A stretch of 48,162 bases of DNA from Priapulus caudatus (Eukaryota > Priapulida > Priapulimorpha > Priapulimorphida > Priapulidae): NCBI RefSeq assembly GCF_000485595.1, contig NW_014577088.1, positions 1,177,573 through 1,225,734 of the forward strand, in the 5' to 3' direction. Both the position numbers and the translations under genes were made by a program. Shown here piece by piece: positions 1 to 10,221 of this stretch. Numbering within the stretch: position 1 is the first letter of the stretch; each line of letters begins with the position of its first letter. The notes beneath the pieces are model-generated. The model did not search any database, was not told where the DNA came from, and was given only the letters and a program-made list of their open reading frames with translations.

Positions 1-406
1 TAACACATTTTATATCTTATTATATATATATATATATATATAGTTTATATAATATATAACAGTCCATCAAAATTATGCGGCAACAATTAGCTCTTAGCAA
101 TAGACAACAGTAGATTCCACTAAATAAACAGCCGGGGTAGGGGGCGACACAATGTCACTCGTCGGTGGCGCCCCTGGCGTCTCACCTGGATATAAATAAC
201 TTTTTATTATAACTAATTATTAACATAAAAAATTAAACTAAAAAAATTATTAACATTAAATATAACTAAGTTATTATTTTATTAAGATTAGATTAAAAAT
301 GGGAATGAAATCTTGACATTGTGATATTGTACGCATTTCGAAATGCTTCGCTGGCCGCGCCAGCGCCCCCTGGTGTGTAACCGTTGCTCTGTTCGTCGCG
401 CGGCAG
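1..406 (+). other. Intron sequence upstream of the XPO4 last exon
   Basis: No coding sequence is visible. There is an AT dinucleotide run at about 21-42 and AT-rich sequence to about 340. The 3' end shows a weak pyrimidine stretch and an AG at 405-406 that serves as splice acceptor for the exon that follows. Confidence 0.6.
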
Positions 407-604
407 GACGAGTATCGCCACCTGGTGGAGAAACTGATCGCCGCTCAGACGGACGCCGCCATCACGCAGCGCCTCCTGGAGGCGTTCAGCGCGCTGACGC
501 CCCCGCAGATGGCGCTGACGCCGACGCGACTGAACAAGATCGCATTTCGGCGAAACTTTGAGAAGTACATGTCAAACATCAAGGCTCTGCTGTGCATCAA
601 GTAG
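407..604 (+). CDS. XPO4: Exportin-4, C-terminal (last) coding exon
   Basis: The stretch from the AG acceptor to TAG encodes 65 residues beginning DEYRHLVEKL and ending ALLCIK. Known exportin-4 proteins end in a very similar way: a YxxLVExL helix, an 'RLxxAFxxLT' segment, then a FxxNFExxMxNVxxLLC-K tail. Exportin-4 is a karyopherin-beta family nuclear export receptor that works with RanGTP and carries cargo such as eIF5A; this exon is the last part of its HEAT-repeat solenoid. I chose this frame because it runs from the acceptor to the stop with no break and matches the family tail; the overlapping frame from 343 has no family resemblance. All upstream exons lie outside the window. The identification rests on recall of the C-terminal pattern only. 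Confidence 0.8.
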   Translation, partial: DEYRHLVEKLIAAQTDAAITQRLLEAFSALTPPQMALTPTRLNKIAFRRNFEKYMSNIKALLCIK

Positions 605-939
605 CGCGCGCCGGCGGATGCTCGCTTGTTTGTCGCGGCGAGGTGGAGGGACGGTGCAGGGTCAGATCAGCGCTCGCTTGTTTTGTGTGTGTGCATGCAC
701 GTGTGTGTGTGTGTGTGTGTGCGTGCGTGCGTGCATTGGCGTGTGTGTGCGAGTGATGTTTGTCGACTCAGGTATGCTTTTATACTAAGCAGCAATGTCC
801 ACAGGTTGTGGAAACCCACCGTGTATTTGCATGTGAATCATTGACCTCTGTCCATCTCACTGTCCTCTGTTCTAGTTACTCCTCTATCTCTCTCTCTCTC
901 ACTGCCTCCTCTCTCTCTCTAGCTCTCTCTCACTGCCTC

Positions 940-970
<31 letters not shown>

Positions 971-975
971 ACTGC

Positions 976-1006
<31 letters not shown>

Positions 1007-1047
1007 AGCTCTCTCTCACTGCCTCCTCTCTCTCACTGCCTCCTCTT

Positions 1048-1079
<32 letters not shown>

Positions 1080-1146
1080 ACGGCCTCCTCTCTATCTCTC
1101 TCTTTCACTGCCTCCTCTCTCTCTCTCTATCTCTCTCTCTCACTGC

Positions 1147-1185
<39 letters not shown>

Positions 1186-1480
1186 CTCTATCGCTCTCTA
1201 TCAGTCTCTATCTCTCTCTCTATTTCTCCTCTCCTTCCCTGTCCCCCTCTCTCTCTATTTCTCCCTCTCTCCCTCCCTCTCCCCCTCTCTCTCTCCCTCT
1301 TCTGTCTCTTTCTGCCTGCCCCTCTCTTTCCCTTTCTCTCTCCCTCTTTATCTATCTATCTATCTATCTGTCTGTCCATCTATCTATCTATCTATCTTGA
1401 TCTCTATCTCTACATATATCTCTATATCTATCTATCAGCCTCTGTCTCTCGCTCGCTGTCTCCTTTGCTACCGCGCCGCG
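605..1480. repeat. GT and very long CT microsatellite region
   Basis: After the XPO4 stop there is a GT/GTGC run at about 685-755. From about 880 to 1345 there is an extended CT tract in which CACTGCCTCCT interruptions recur about every 30-70 bases, so it is partly a higher-order minisatellite. A TATC tetranucleotide run follows at about 1351-1435. The start probably includes the XPO4 3' UTR. No polyadenylation signal stood out. Confidence 0.85.
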
Positions 1481-1985
1481 CTGCACGTATTTCGCGCGGA
1501 AACGCCGTCACGTGATCCTAGGCGTCGACCGAGCGGCAGCGAATCGCAGCGCTACGCGACGCGTCAATCATCAGCTCTGCCCGGGCACCTAGATACCCGC
1601 CCACTTTCTCCCCTCGCAGCGCCAGCACTGTGCGACCATAACAACAACAACAGTTCACGGACGCACACATACCGGCTGAGCAGCTCGTGCAGCAGTAGCG
1701 GCAGGAGCAGCAGCAGCAGCGGCAGGTGTGTGACATATGGCGCGACGGAAGGCAGAGAGACAGCGAGAGAGCGAGAGAGAGAGAGAACTTGACAACAGCC
1801 GAAATTCGTGCGTATATCGTCGTGTAAACTTTACTCTCGCGTGCGTGTGTTCGTAAGAGAGTAGGACGAAGTAGACGAAGCAGTGGAAGAGACAGACAGA
1901 GATCGCCGCACGTGTACGTGTGCGTGTACGTGTGCGCGTGTATCGCGGCGCGCGCGCGTGTGTCGACGTGGGTAAAGAACCAGCG
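1481..1985 (+). promoter_or_regulatory. Putative promoter and 5' UTR of headcase
   Basis: This CpG-rich stretch lies directly before the headcase start codon. It contains AGC-rich runs (about 1680-1725), a GA run (1755-1790) and CGTGTACGTGTGCG repeats (1910-1970). I see no clear TATA box near the start. The role is inferred from position only. Frames open on the minus strand here are low-complexity shadows. Confidence 0.35.
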
Positions 1986-2429
1986 ATGCCTCGTGCTAAC
2001 AGTGAAAGCGATAGCTGCCAGCAACAGCAGCAGCAGCAGCAACAACAGCAGCAGGCCGGCAGCAACACCAACAACAGCAGCAGCAGCAGCAGCAGCAGCA
2101 ACGGCGTCGTCCACCACAATGGCGTCGTCGGCAACGCATCCCAGATCCGGCGAAACCGTTTTCCGTCCGGCCAGTCGCGCTGCTGCGTGCCGCATGGATG
2201 CTGTGATCTGGATTGCTTCATCCTGTCGGAGAAACCCGGTACGGCGGTGCGGGTGATTTGTAATAACGACAGCTGCACCGAGGGAGTGTACATGCACAAG
2301 CACTGCTTCGAACACTGGGAGTTGAGCGTTCTCACCTATCTGCGCTCGACGGGCCGAGCGCGAAGTTGGAGCGAGAAGCAGCGCATGCAGAACCTGTGGA
2401 CGAAGAAGGGATACGATCTAGCGTTCAAG
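1986..2429 (+). CDS. HECA: Headcase protein, first coding exon
   Basis: The exon encodes 148 residues. It opens MPRANSESDS, continues through a Gln-rich run, an Asn/Ser-rich run and a linker, then reaches the conserved headcase N-terminal domain from about residue 62. That domain contains CCVPHGCC, VRVICNN, a C..G.YMH..CFE.WE segment, and GRARSWSEKQR...LWTKKGYDL. The Cys/His spacing is that of the metal-binding headcase domain. Headcase (hdc in flies, HECA in vertebrates) is a cytoplasmic regulator of progenitor growth and branching. The exon ends at AAG before GTAAGAG, a consensus donor, at the point where the domain normally continues. ATG 1986 is chosen because upstream in-frame sequence is only microsatellite-coded. 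No later headcase exons are recognisable in this window, which is odd because the family is much longer. Confidence 0.88.
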
Positions 2430-3008
2430 GTAAGAGCTGAGCTCAGGATTAGGGTTAGGGTTAGGGGGGGGGGGGTTGAGGTTGGTGTTAGGGTTTTGGT
2501 TAGGGTTCACCGTTGGGGTTGAGGAGGGGCTATAGTTCTAGAGCTAGGGTTGGGGTATGGTTGGGGTTGGGTTTGGGGTAGGGTTGCGGTTGGAGTTAGG
2601 GTTGTGGTTGGGGGATTATTGTTGTGGTTAGGGTTTGGTTAGAGTTAGGTGTTAGCTGGGAGGAGAGTACCAACTACAACATGCAGGGTTGCTACAGCTT
2701 GTACACACCATAGTACAAGCACAACGTGTGATGTGGGTCTGTTAACACCGACCAGGCTGCAAGACTAACGTCAATACACGGTCTTTCGATGTATGAGCGT
2801 TTCTTGGAACTGTGGGCTGGATGTAGAATATACCTTATACCTAACTCCAAGAAAACAGTCACATACCGAAACTCATCATACGTACCGTGTTTATCTGTAC
2901 TTGTGTACTCTCATGTGATGTGTGTTGACGTGTTGGCTGCACAGCCTGGTGAGGTTACCCTACACATAACTTCAACTAATGATACTATTAATCAATTATT
3001 ATTATTAT

Positions 3009-3052
<44 letters not shown>

Positions 3053-3390
3053 TAAAAACGTTATCCATTGCGGGAATGAAACTTGCTTGCTATATTTCCG
3101 TTTGTCTCGCAATGGGTTGTCAACAAGATAATTGGAGAACACGACGTTTCGTGTGCTACTGCAACACTTCGTCAGGTGATGCGGCGACGTTGCAAGTGGG
3201 GGCGAGGTTGCGAGATATATATATATATACCTCTAATTAAACCATTTAATTATACCATAAACCTGTCGCTAATTCTAACTGCATCTCATATTGCGAGCCA
3301 CCTACCCTAACACCTTAGATCTATAACAACTGGTTAATCGCTTGATCGTGGAATGTTATAGTACAGTACGGCTATACAACCGTGCTTGTT
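2430..3390 (+). other. Headcase intron 1 (start) and unassigned sequence
   Basis: The stretch begins with the headcase donor and a telomere-like G-rich tract. From about 2670 it is unremarkable sequence with an AT run at about 3006-3050. I see no exon of headcase and nothing else coding. The intron's real end is unknown. Confidence 0.5.
2438..2665 (+). repeat. Interstitial telomere-like (TTAGGG-derived) repeat
   Basis: Perfect TTAGGG units occur near 2448-2466, followed by a G run and many degenerate units of the types GGTTAGGGTT, GGTTGGGGTT and GGTTTGGGGTA. It lies just inside headcase intron 1. The G-rich strand could form G-quadruplexes. It supports a TTAGGG telomere repeat in this organism. 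Confidence 0.7.

Positions 3391-3436
<46 letters not shown>
3391..3436. repeat. CT microsatellite abutting the thioesterase last exon
   Basis: A nearly pure CT run ends only a few bases from the stop codon of the adjacent thioesterase gene. It replaces the sequence where the last about 23 codons of the family would be. Confidence 0.85.
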
Positions 3437-3439
<3 letters not shown>

Positions 3440-6400
3440 CTACTGAGCAAAACTATGAGCTTTCAATTCGCCTCCCCATGCCATATGCACGCCTGAAATT
3501 TATAAGAGGATGCGGTTAAAACAAAAATACAAATGAATGCCGATACTTACGGAGCCCGGGAATTTGGGACATGGAGAAATCTTTTTTTTTCTCGGTCCCG
3601 CGAGATATTATCTTGTTCCCACGAGATACTATATCGTTCCATTTTTATGTCCAATTTCCGTGCCGCGCACGACGCGGGGACACGTACCCTCCACACTCCT
3701 TCACAGCTTCTAAAAAGTATTCTTCAATTATTTTTGGGTCATTATTTGTACTGTACACATTTAACCAGATTGTTTCTCTTGAGAAACCGTCTATGCGTCC
3801 GCTTATGCACAATTCGTATGGTTTCAACTTGTCATAACCATCGACAATGTGCCAGATGTAATTGGGCTATTTCGCAAAGTAGGCACGTCTGACAAGAGAC
3901 TTGTTAGTATCAATCGTACATCATCGTTTCTTACACGAATGCCACTTTGTTGACATTTAGCATACATCCTACGATACCCGTGTAAATGGCCCGAACCCTG
4001 TAACTGACTCTGGATGAATTGTACCACATCGTCCACACGGCTGTATCTTCTACGGTGAAGATTAGCTGCACTTAATATCCGTTTAAGGTGCATTTTACTT
4101 AAAAGTATGTCGTGGTGATGACCTAGTATGAGCAGTATATCTTTGTATGCCATTCCAAGATCAAAATACATTTTTATTAAGAAATTTCGGTCACTAACGG
4201 AAGACATTTTAACCCTTTCGCGTGGTAAGGAGATGCATTAATTGTTGTTATCTTGTATGTTGTCTTGTTGTTTGTTATTGTGGGAACGAGATAACATCTC
4301 GAGGGAACGATATAATATCTCGTGGGAACGAGATATAGTATTTCGAAGGAACGAGATATCTCGTGGGAACGAGATAAAAAAAGATTTTCCCATGTCCCTT
4401 CCCGGGCTCCGTTAGATACTACAGTACATTAGCAGAATATGTTACTAAAGCATTTCACAGCACAACTACACTGCTAGTCCTCGAAACCAGTAGCTTATCA
4501 CTATATTCACAAAACTCATCGGTAGCTCACCCATAGTGGCATGATATGAAGTTTTACACAGAGGAGAGTATGGAGGCTCGACCAGATGTCCAGCTCCAGG
4601 ATACACGCACATCTCGTGGTTATCCCTGCCGTGCCGGAGCATTCTCTCCGTGGAAGCAGTGTTCTCCTTCACTCCCATGACAGCCTTGTCGTCTTCGGAA
4701 ATAACGAACAGGATCTGTGCCGGTGCGTGCTCCAACTGTGGAATAGGTATAGTACGCATATGGGGGACACGAACGCATTGATAAAATTGTGCGCATGCCA
4801 CAATACAAGCACACATGCTCTATCTACTTGTCTTACACATAATTATACCGTATCTGTGGCAAACCCGATATGGAGCGGCAGAGCTATTTCAACCCACTTA
4901 CCATTTAACTGTAAATCACCATGTAATGACGCGAAACGTAAACTGCAATGTAATATTCAATCTTACAGCTATCAATTGGTCAGCATGGAAATCCTGAGCG
5001 TATTCTGCATATGTTACACCCTCTGGGTGATGAATGTGTACGTCCTGGCTCCTGCAACATAAAATTTATGTCCAGACCTAAACTCTTCAAGAATCCACTA
5101 ATTGAAGGTCCAGGAACAATATTTGGTCGGTATAACACATTTCCCACTGACGGCGAAATAGCTTTTTGGGCCACGCCCTTTTCGAGCGAAGTACTGCCAT
5201 CCACCATGACTGTATCTACAGAACCTTTGGACCTAGGAGGTTACCGACCACTCAAAATGTGCGCAATGGCCACATTATGGGAGGTCAGTAATACATTTTC
5301 ATTTCCAAAAGTCAATGGTTTTTAAGATAATTGCCAAAAACCGATTTCAGCATGTTTACTACATTTACGATACATTGCCGATTACTACATTTATTTGGAT
5401 TTCTACACTTTTTGCCTTTACTACAGCCACAAAACGTCACACATTTTATGTTCCTTTCTCTGCAAGAGCACGTTTTGGTACTCATACATGATGTTGGCCA
5501 TTTGCATGGAGGGGGCAGGTCATCGGGCCTGCACGATACTGGCAGTACCACTGGTGTTATGCCAACATCCGTTGCTTCATATCCATACTGGAGTGGATCT
5601 GGTTTGGTGACTGCAGGGGTTGAGGCTTGCAACCACATCTTACACTGCAGATATGCTAGTTTTATGTGTTCTCGTAGCGTTGATGAACAGCACACACGCT
5701 GGTTGAAGTCCAGTTCTTTCTTGGAGTTGTGGTACTGCTCCCATCGATATTCATCGAAAGTGGAACAGTCTGTCTTCTTTAATCCAGACACAAGGAACTT
5801 TTCAGCATTGCTTGTTATCTGTGGTAACAGTTCTTCTACACCAAACCCTTCCAGTAGGGAGAGATCCATGGATGCTTTCAGGCCAGACAGCTTTGGACCC
5901 ACCTTACTGGTACTGTCGCAACCGCTAAGAGCATGAATGGCTGGGAGACACGACACCAAACCGTTGTCCAGTTGATCAACCAACAGGTGGACTGGTAGTT
6001 TTCTTTGTTGTCCGGTTACCAAGCTTCACGTACAGCTTTTGTAGTTGTCAGGTTTTGTTGAAGTGGAAGATAAGGTTGACAAAGACATCTGTGTCAGGTG
6101 AGTCAACCAAGACTGATTGAACCCCGTGTTTCACAACACCATCATTAATATGCAACATGATTCTGTCGTCGGCTTCTTCTTGGTTGCTTGAGAGCTCTGC
6201 GATCTGTGTTTCAGTGCCAGCTAACAATTTCCTGCATTCACCCCCATATACCTCCAAAGAAGATCTCCTTGTCCGACTCGACATTCTGCAGCATCCATTT
6301 AAAGACATACTCCTGCAACCGAACTTTGTTCAACATTGGGCTCCAGAACATATCAAGATCGACAAGGAGTTTCTGATTGTCAGACCTAATGGTGATAGTG

Positions 6401-9400
6401 ATTTGTTTTGAAGAACTTCTCTGTGCCCGTTCCATTTGCTTAATTGATGATTTTTGATAAACATAAAAAATAATGTCTATTGGACTCGGAGCTTGTAGCA
6501 AGAATGCTATTGGAAAGACTCTCAGCCAATTCCCCGAATGTGTGAAGGCCCATCTTTTTCATCAGTAGTTTACGCACAAGTGACATGAAGTCCACTATTG
6601 TCATTTGAGCGTCACTCTTTACATTCCTCGTCTCCTGTGGAAGTTGACTGACAAGTTCTCTGGCAATGGAGGCTTTATCGGGCTTCTTCAATTTGATGCC
6701 ATCTTTACATTCAGTGGTGAAGAACTGGGATGTGCTGGTCAATTCATACTTCAGGAGTTCTGGCATGCTGTACCCTCTTTCTCTAGCATAGTCAATGTAC
6801 CTAATCGTTTCTGCAGCATCCTTTTTCGCCATCGATTTCTTCGCTGTGGACGGAGTAGAAGTACGTTTCACGAAAACAGTCTTGCGGTTGGTAGGGATTG
6901 TACCATGTAGGTGCTTCTCCTTATCCTGAAATCTTGTTTCAACAAACTCTTGATAACTCTTCTCACCAATTTCCAGGCATTCAAGTAATCCGTCAACAAC
7001 CTCCTGGGGTATGTCAGCTCTAGTAGAGATGTTCTGAAGTCTGATTCCAGCGCCGAACGGATTGTTGATGGATTTTATGAAATCCAGAAGCGTATTCGCA
7101 CGAACATGGCCAATCTTCGTAGAACTTGGATTGAACTCATGACTGAGACGTAGCACCATCTATTGAGGAATAGCTTTTGTTTGAGCCAGAACCATCTCCC
7201 AGACGTGGTGATTCTGAATATGCTCATACGGCGGCAGTCAAGAGACGCAGTGTAATTCCCACGCATGTGATGTTTGTCTATATTCAGGCCGGTACGGGAG
7301 ATTACGGTACGCATATATTTGCTAATATATTGACTAATCGCGCGTCAATAAACTCAATATTCACAGTGAGTATAGCTAAGACATGTGTCTATAGGTATCT
7401 AGAATAAATTATGCAAATGATCTCCCGTACCGGCTTGAATTCATATACTCTCTGTGAATATTGAGTTTATTGACGCACGATTAGTCAATATAGCAAATAT
7501 ATGCGCGCGGAAGTGAATTACAGATGATTAAATTTCTAAAATTCTAGATTCTAAGAGATTCTAAAGATTCTAAAAGATTCTAAAATTCTAAATTTCTAAA
7601 ATTCTAAAATTCTAAATTCTAAAATTCTAAAATTCTAGATAAAATTCTAAAATTCTAAGATTCTACTACTCTCTGTGAATATTGAGTTTATTGACGCACG
7701 ATTAGTCAATATATTAGCAAATATATTCGTACCGTAATCTCCCGTACCGGCCTGAATATAGACACTCCCTATGTGATGTGGATCTGCTGTACGCACTGCC
7801 ATCTATTGACGAATAGCATTTTTTTCGAATTTTTGACTTAATACTTAATACTTTAACTTTTTTAAATTTTTTTCTCAGCCAGAACCATCTCCCAGACGTG
7901 GTGATTCTGAATATATCTTCAGTTAGCGCGATTGAGTGACAAATCAGGGCGAAAAGCGAGGACAAACAAACACACACACACACAAGATTAGCCAAATTAT
8001 AGTATAGATAACAACGTCCATGCACTGAGCATTTCATATGAAGCACCGAGTTTAATATTCCAATAAAGTACATTCCATTCGCAAATTAAAATTTCAAAAC
8101 CAACTAATAACACTGGCACATAAAAAGAAAACGTTCACATTTTAAAGAAATTGTCATATTAATCACACCCCTTATAGGAATGACATAGAAAACAAAACGT
8201 AGACTACTTCTTTTTTTCTCTCTGATTTGCTCTCTCTCCCTCTCTCTCTCTCTTTTTCGCTCTCGCTCGTTCTATTATCTCTCGCACTCATCTCTCACAC
8301 ACCACGCACGCACGCACGCCCGCACATATTTTAATTCATTTCAATAAAAATGAAAGGCAATTAAATTATATGCGTGCATGCGCGCGAGTGTGTGTGTGCG
8401 TGCGTACGTGTGTGTGTGATGTATTATATGTATTATACGTATTATATGTATTATACGTATTATACGTATTATACGTATTATACGTAATTGTAAACGTATT
8501 TGTCATTATACGCTCCTGAATATATGTATATATATATTATTAATTTAGTTATTTATTTATATAGCTTCCTCATCTGCTAAATACATATTTGTCAACGGGA
8601 GGTAATCGCAATATGTTCTATTTTTTACGAAAATGCCGTGTTTGGTGTTTTAGTAGTATCAAAATCTACTATGCAGATTCCATATGATATGTAGTGATCC
8701 CATATTTATTTTCTAGCAGTTAAGCAGAAACTAAATAACATTTTCGAAGTGTGGAAGCGAATAAAGACTTACAAATCTGGCATTCTGCTATTAGCGAAGC
8801 TTTCGCCTCCATATTTTATATACTGACTATGAATGCTGTTTCCGTTGATGCAGACCACAGCTTTCAACTGTAAAAATTAAAGCTCTTTGTCAATTAACTG
8901 GCAGTCCTAATCGGCAACGTCTAAACTAGACTCAACATAAAAATTTACGACATGCAGGATTTCACTTCTCATAAATATCCTCACTAAGTATATATAAGTA
9001 AATAATACCATAACCCTCTTTTTAAGCATGAACACGTCATATCCTCACCTTATGTTTGTTTCTCATGTAGGAAGCCATACACAATACAATCTCCCCGCCA
9101 AGAGAAACTCCCATTGCACCTACTCCATGAGGAAGAACCTGTGGATGACTACTGAACCAGTCAACAGCCTCCTACGAAATGATATTGATCTAAGTGATCT
9201 GCAGAGACAATACTTTGGATACAATGAAGAGACGTACGACGTGAGCAACTGGTAATATGTGTTATGCTCAATTAATACCTCGAAGTACTCTAGATGGATG
9301 TCGTCCAATCTTTTAGGCAGATCCTTGTAGTATATGTATGGAAGGCACAACGTTGCGAAGCCTCTTGAAGCAAGCAGAGCCGATCTGAATGTCACAATGT

Positions 9401-10221
9401 TGCCCCCAGATCCGAACATGTCTATGACACCAAGGAATGGCCCGGGACCTGGAAGAGCACAGTGATAATTTAGTATCGCTTGCAAATTATCTGAAAGTAT
9501 TAAATGAGAAAATGAATACTATACCCAAAGAGTGCTGATATCATTAATAATGATAGCTTAAATTTAGTAATAGAATAATCGGAGGTAAGCGTTAACCTTC
9601 GGGTAGAAACAGCCTCCCTCGTATGTTTCCATGCTCTATCTCCTGCACTGTTACTCCGTCTGCCAGATACGACCTTTGAAGAGAAGTGCACGCCAGTAAA
9701 GTTGCCGGATGGTGGGTGTCTGCTATATGGTGGATCCCATCATAAACCTTAAGGTCAAACGTCAGCGGAGTTGTGACATCTTTCTTTATCAACCTGAGAC
9801 CCTTTCTTTGCCCAATGATTGGAATCAGGCTGCAGAATAAACCCATTGGCATCACATCTAGAATGGGGGAAAACATCATTCACGTCTCATTTACACAGTA
9901 TTATTTTGGACTATCATATGAGATATATCTCTCGAATATCAGCAACAGTAACTTATCATAGCACAGAATGTCGCTTCAATTACCAGTTTACATGTTAAAT
10001 ATCGCACCTGTGTACGATCCACCCATAGAGGGATGCAGACTGAGATCCACCACACCATTCCCATCTGCGTTGAAATGTGCATAAGAACCAAATTTAAATT
10101 TGCCCTCCTGCAGGTATGCTCCAACGGTGACTTGCTGATTGGGGTTCAAGTGGTTGACCACAATCTTGACCACATCGTCTACAAGAGCCTTCCGTGGAAT
10201 AGCCTGAACAATGGGCTTCAT
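3440..10221 (-). CDS. Acyl-CoA thioesterase / BAAT-family alpha/beta hydrolase, eight exons
   Basis: Exons in order: 10221-10008, 9857-9597, 9448-9279, 9171-9049, 8867-8773, 5051-4967, 4735-4531, 3492-3440. Joined phases are consistent and give 401 codons plus TAG. Exons 1-2 encode the N-terminal beta-sandwich typical of ACOT1/2/4 and BAAT (the GSYT...MPMGLF and KKDVTTP segments). Exon 3 holds MFGSGGN and HLEYFE. Exon 4 carries the nucleophile elbow GVSLGG (Ser238). Exon 7 carries the acid (Asp331 or 332) and GAGHLVEPPYSPLC (His366). The family hydrolyses acyl-CoA or transfers acyl groups to amino acids; Ser rather than Cys at the nucleophile favours thioesterase. Most introns are GT-AG; the exon 2 donor is GTTAAC. 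The last exon stops about 23 codons early, where a CT microsatellite begins. Intron 5 (3.7 kb) and intron 7 hold transposon remains. Substrate and compartment are not visible. Confidence 0.85.
3542..4420 (-). mobile_element. Short IS3EU-like DNA transposon with 6-bp target duplication
   Basis: The element spans 3548-4414. It starts TACGGAGCCCGGGAA and ends TTCCCGGGCTCCGTTA, imperfect terminal inverted repeats that continue into the AATCTTTTTTT stretch on both sides. GATACT at 3542-3547 and at 4415-4420 is a direct target-site duplication. Subterminal GGGAACGAGATA-type repeats sit inside both ends. A 5'-TA terminus with a 6-bp duplication fits my recollection of the IS3EU superfamily. It lies in intron 7 of the thioesterase gene and contains part of a transposase on the same strand. 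At 867 bp it is internally shortened and cannot be autonomous. Confidence 0.75.
3645..4207 (-). pseudogene. Truncated integrase-like (DDE) transposase in the IS3EU-like element
   Basis: A start region of 127 codons (4207-3824) has the features of the N-terminal helical DNA-binding part of rve-type transposases common in fish and cnidarian genomes: MAYKDIL, HLKRIL, an RRRYS turn, and GSGHLHGYRRM. A second overlapping frame (about 3860-3645) continues with a GYDKLKPY segment, which holds the first acidic residue region, then GRIDGFSR and TNNDPKIIEEYF. The reading frame therefore shifts once near 3825-3860. The catalytic domain stops after its first part, near the left inverted repeat. The family assignment is by motif recall; the break and truncation are seen directly. 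Confidence 0.65.
5052..5311. other. Intron 5 sequence without recognised gene
   Basis: An open plus-strand frame runs across this stretch but shows no family resemblance, and it overlaps the thioesterase acceptor at 5051. I treat it as intron. Confidence 0.4.
5312..7159 (-). pseudogene. Decayed transposon-type gene of the 'SPDTDV / ALSGCDST / CXC' family
   Basis: Four overlapping or adjacent minus-strand frames read in order: 7159-6440 (HEFNPSSTKIGH, YIDYARERGYSMPELL), 6501-6238, 6308-6048 (NQEEADDRIMLH, VDSPDTDVF), and 6022-5312 (AIHALSGCDSTSKVG, WLQAS, DPLQYGYE, then a Cys-rich tail CSCRERNIKCVTFCGCSKGKKCRNPN). This order is familiar from large multicopy proteins in cnidarian and mollusc genomes of unknown function. 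The EEAD...SPDTDV...GCDST pattern resembles PIN/FEN-type nuclease acidic motifs, but that is a guess. There are at least three frame changes (near 6490, near 6245, and 6022-6048), so it is not functional as read. It lies in thioesterase intron 5, same strand. Confidence 0.65.
7160..8430. repeat. Foldback repeat with internal minisatellite and flanking direct repeats
   Basis: The segment at about 7275-7375 (containing CAGGCCGGTACGGGAG and CTAATATATTGACTAATCG) recurs inverted at about 7667-7767 and again, rearranged, at 7418-7502. Between the copies is an ATTCTAAA-type minisatellite (about 7525-7665). About 40 bases containing AGCCAGAACCATCTCCC occur in direct orientation at 7188-7220 and 7880-7916, outside the inverted pair. 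This suggests a non-autonomous foldback element inserted into, or formed with, a duplicated end of the neighbouring transposon-type gene. No coding sequence is supported. CT, GCAC and GTGC short repeats occupy 8220-8420. Confidence 0.6.
8421..8490. repeat. 9-bp minisatellite (TATTATACG)n
   Basis: About seven consecutive units of TATTATACG or TATTATATG are seen. It lies in intron 5 of the thioesterase gene. Confidence 0.85.

Noticed and set aside
1518-2335. Long minus-strand frames across the headcase exon
   Set aside because: Shadow frames of the CAG/CAA repeats and the real headcase exon on the other strand.
5011-5936. Plus-strand open frames over the decayed transposon-type gene
   Set aside because: They are antisense to the Cys-rich GCDST frame and to thioesterase exon 6, which have recognisable motifs.
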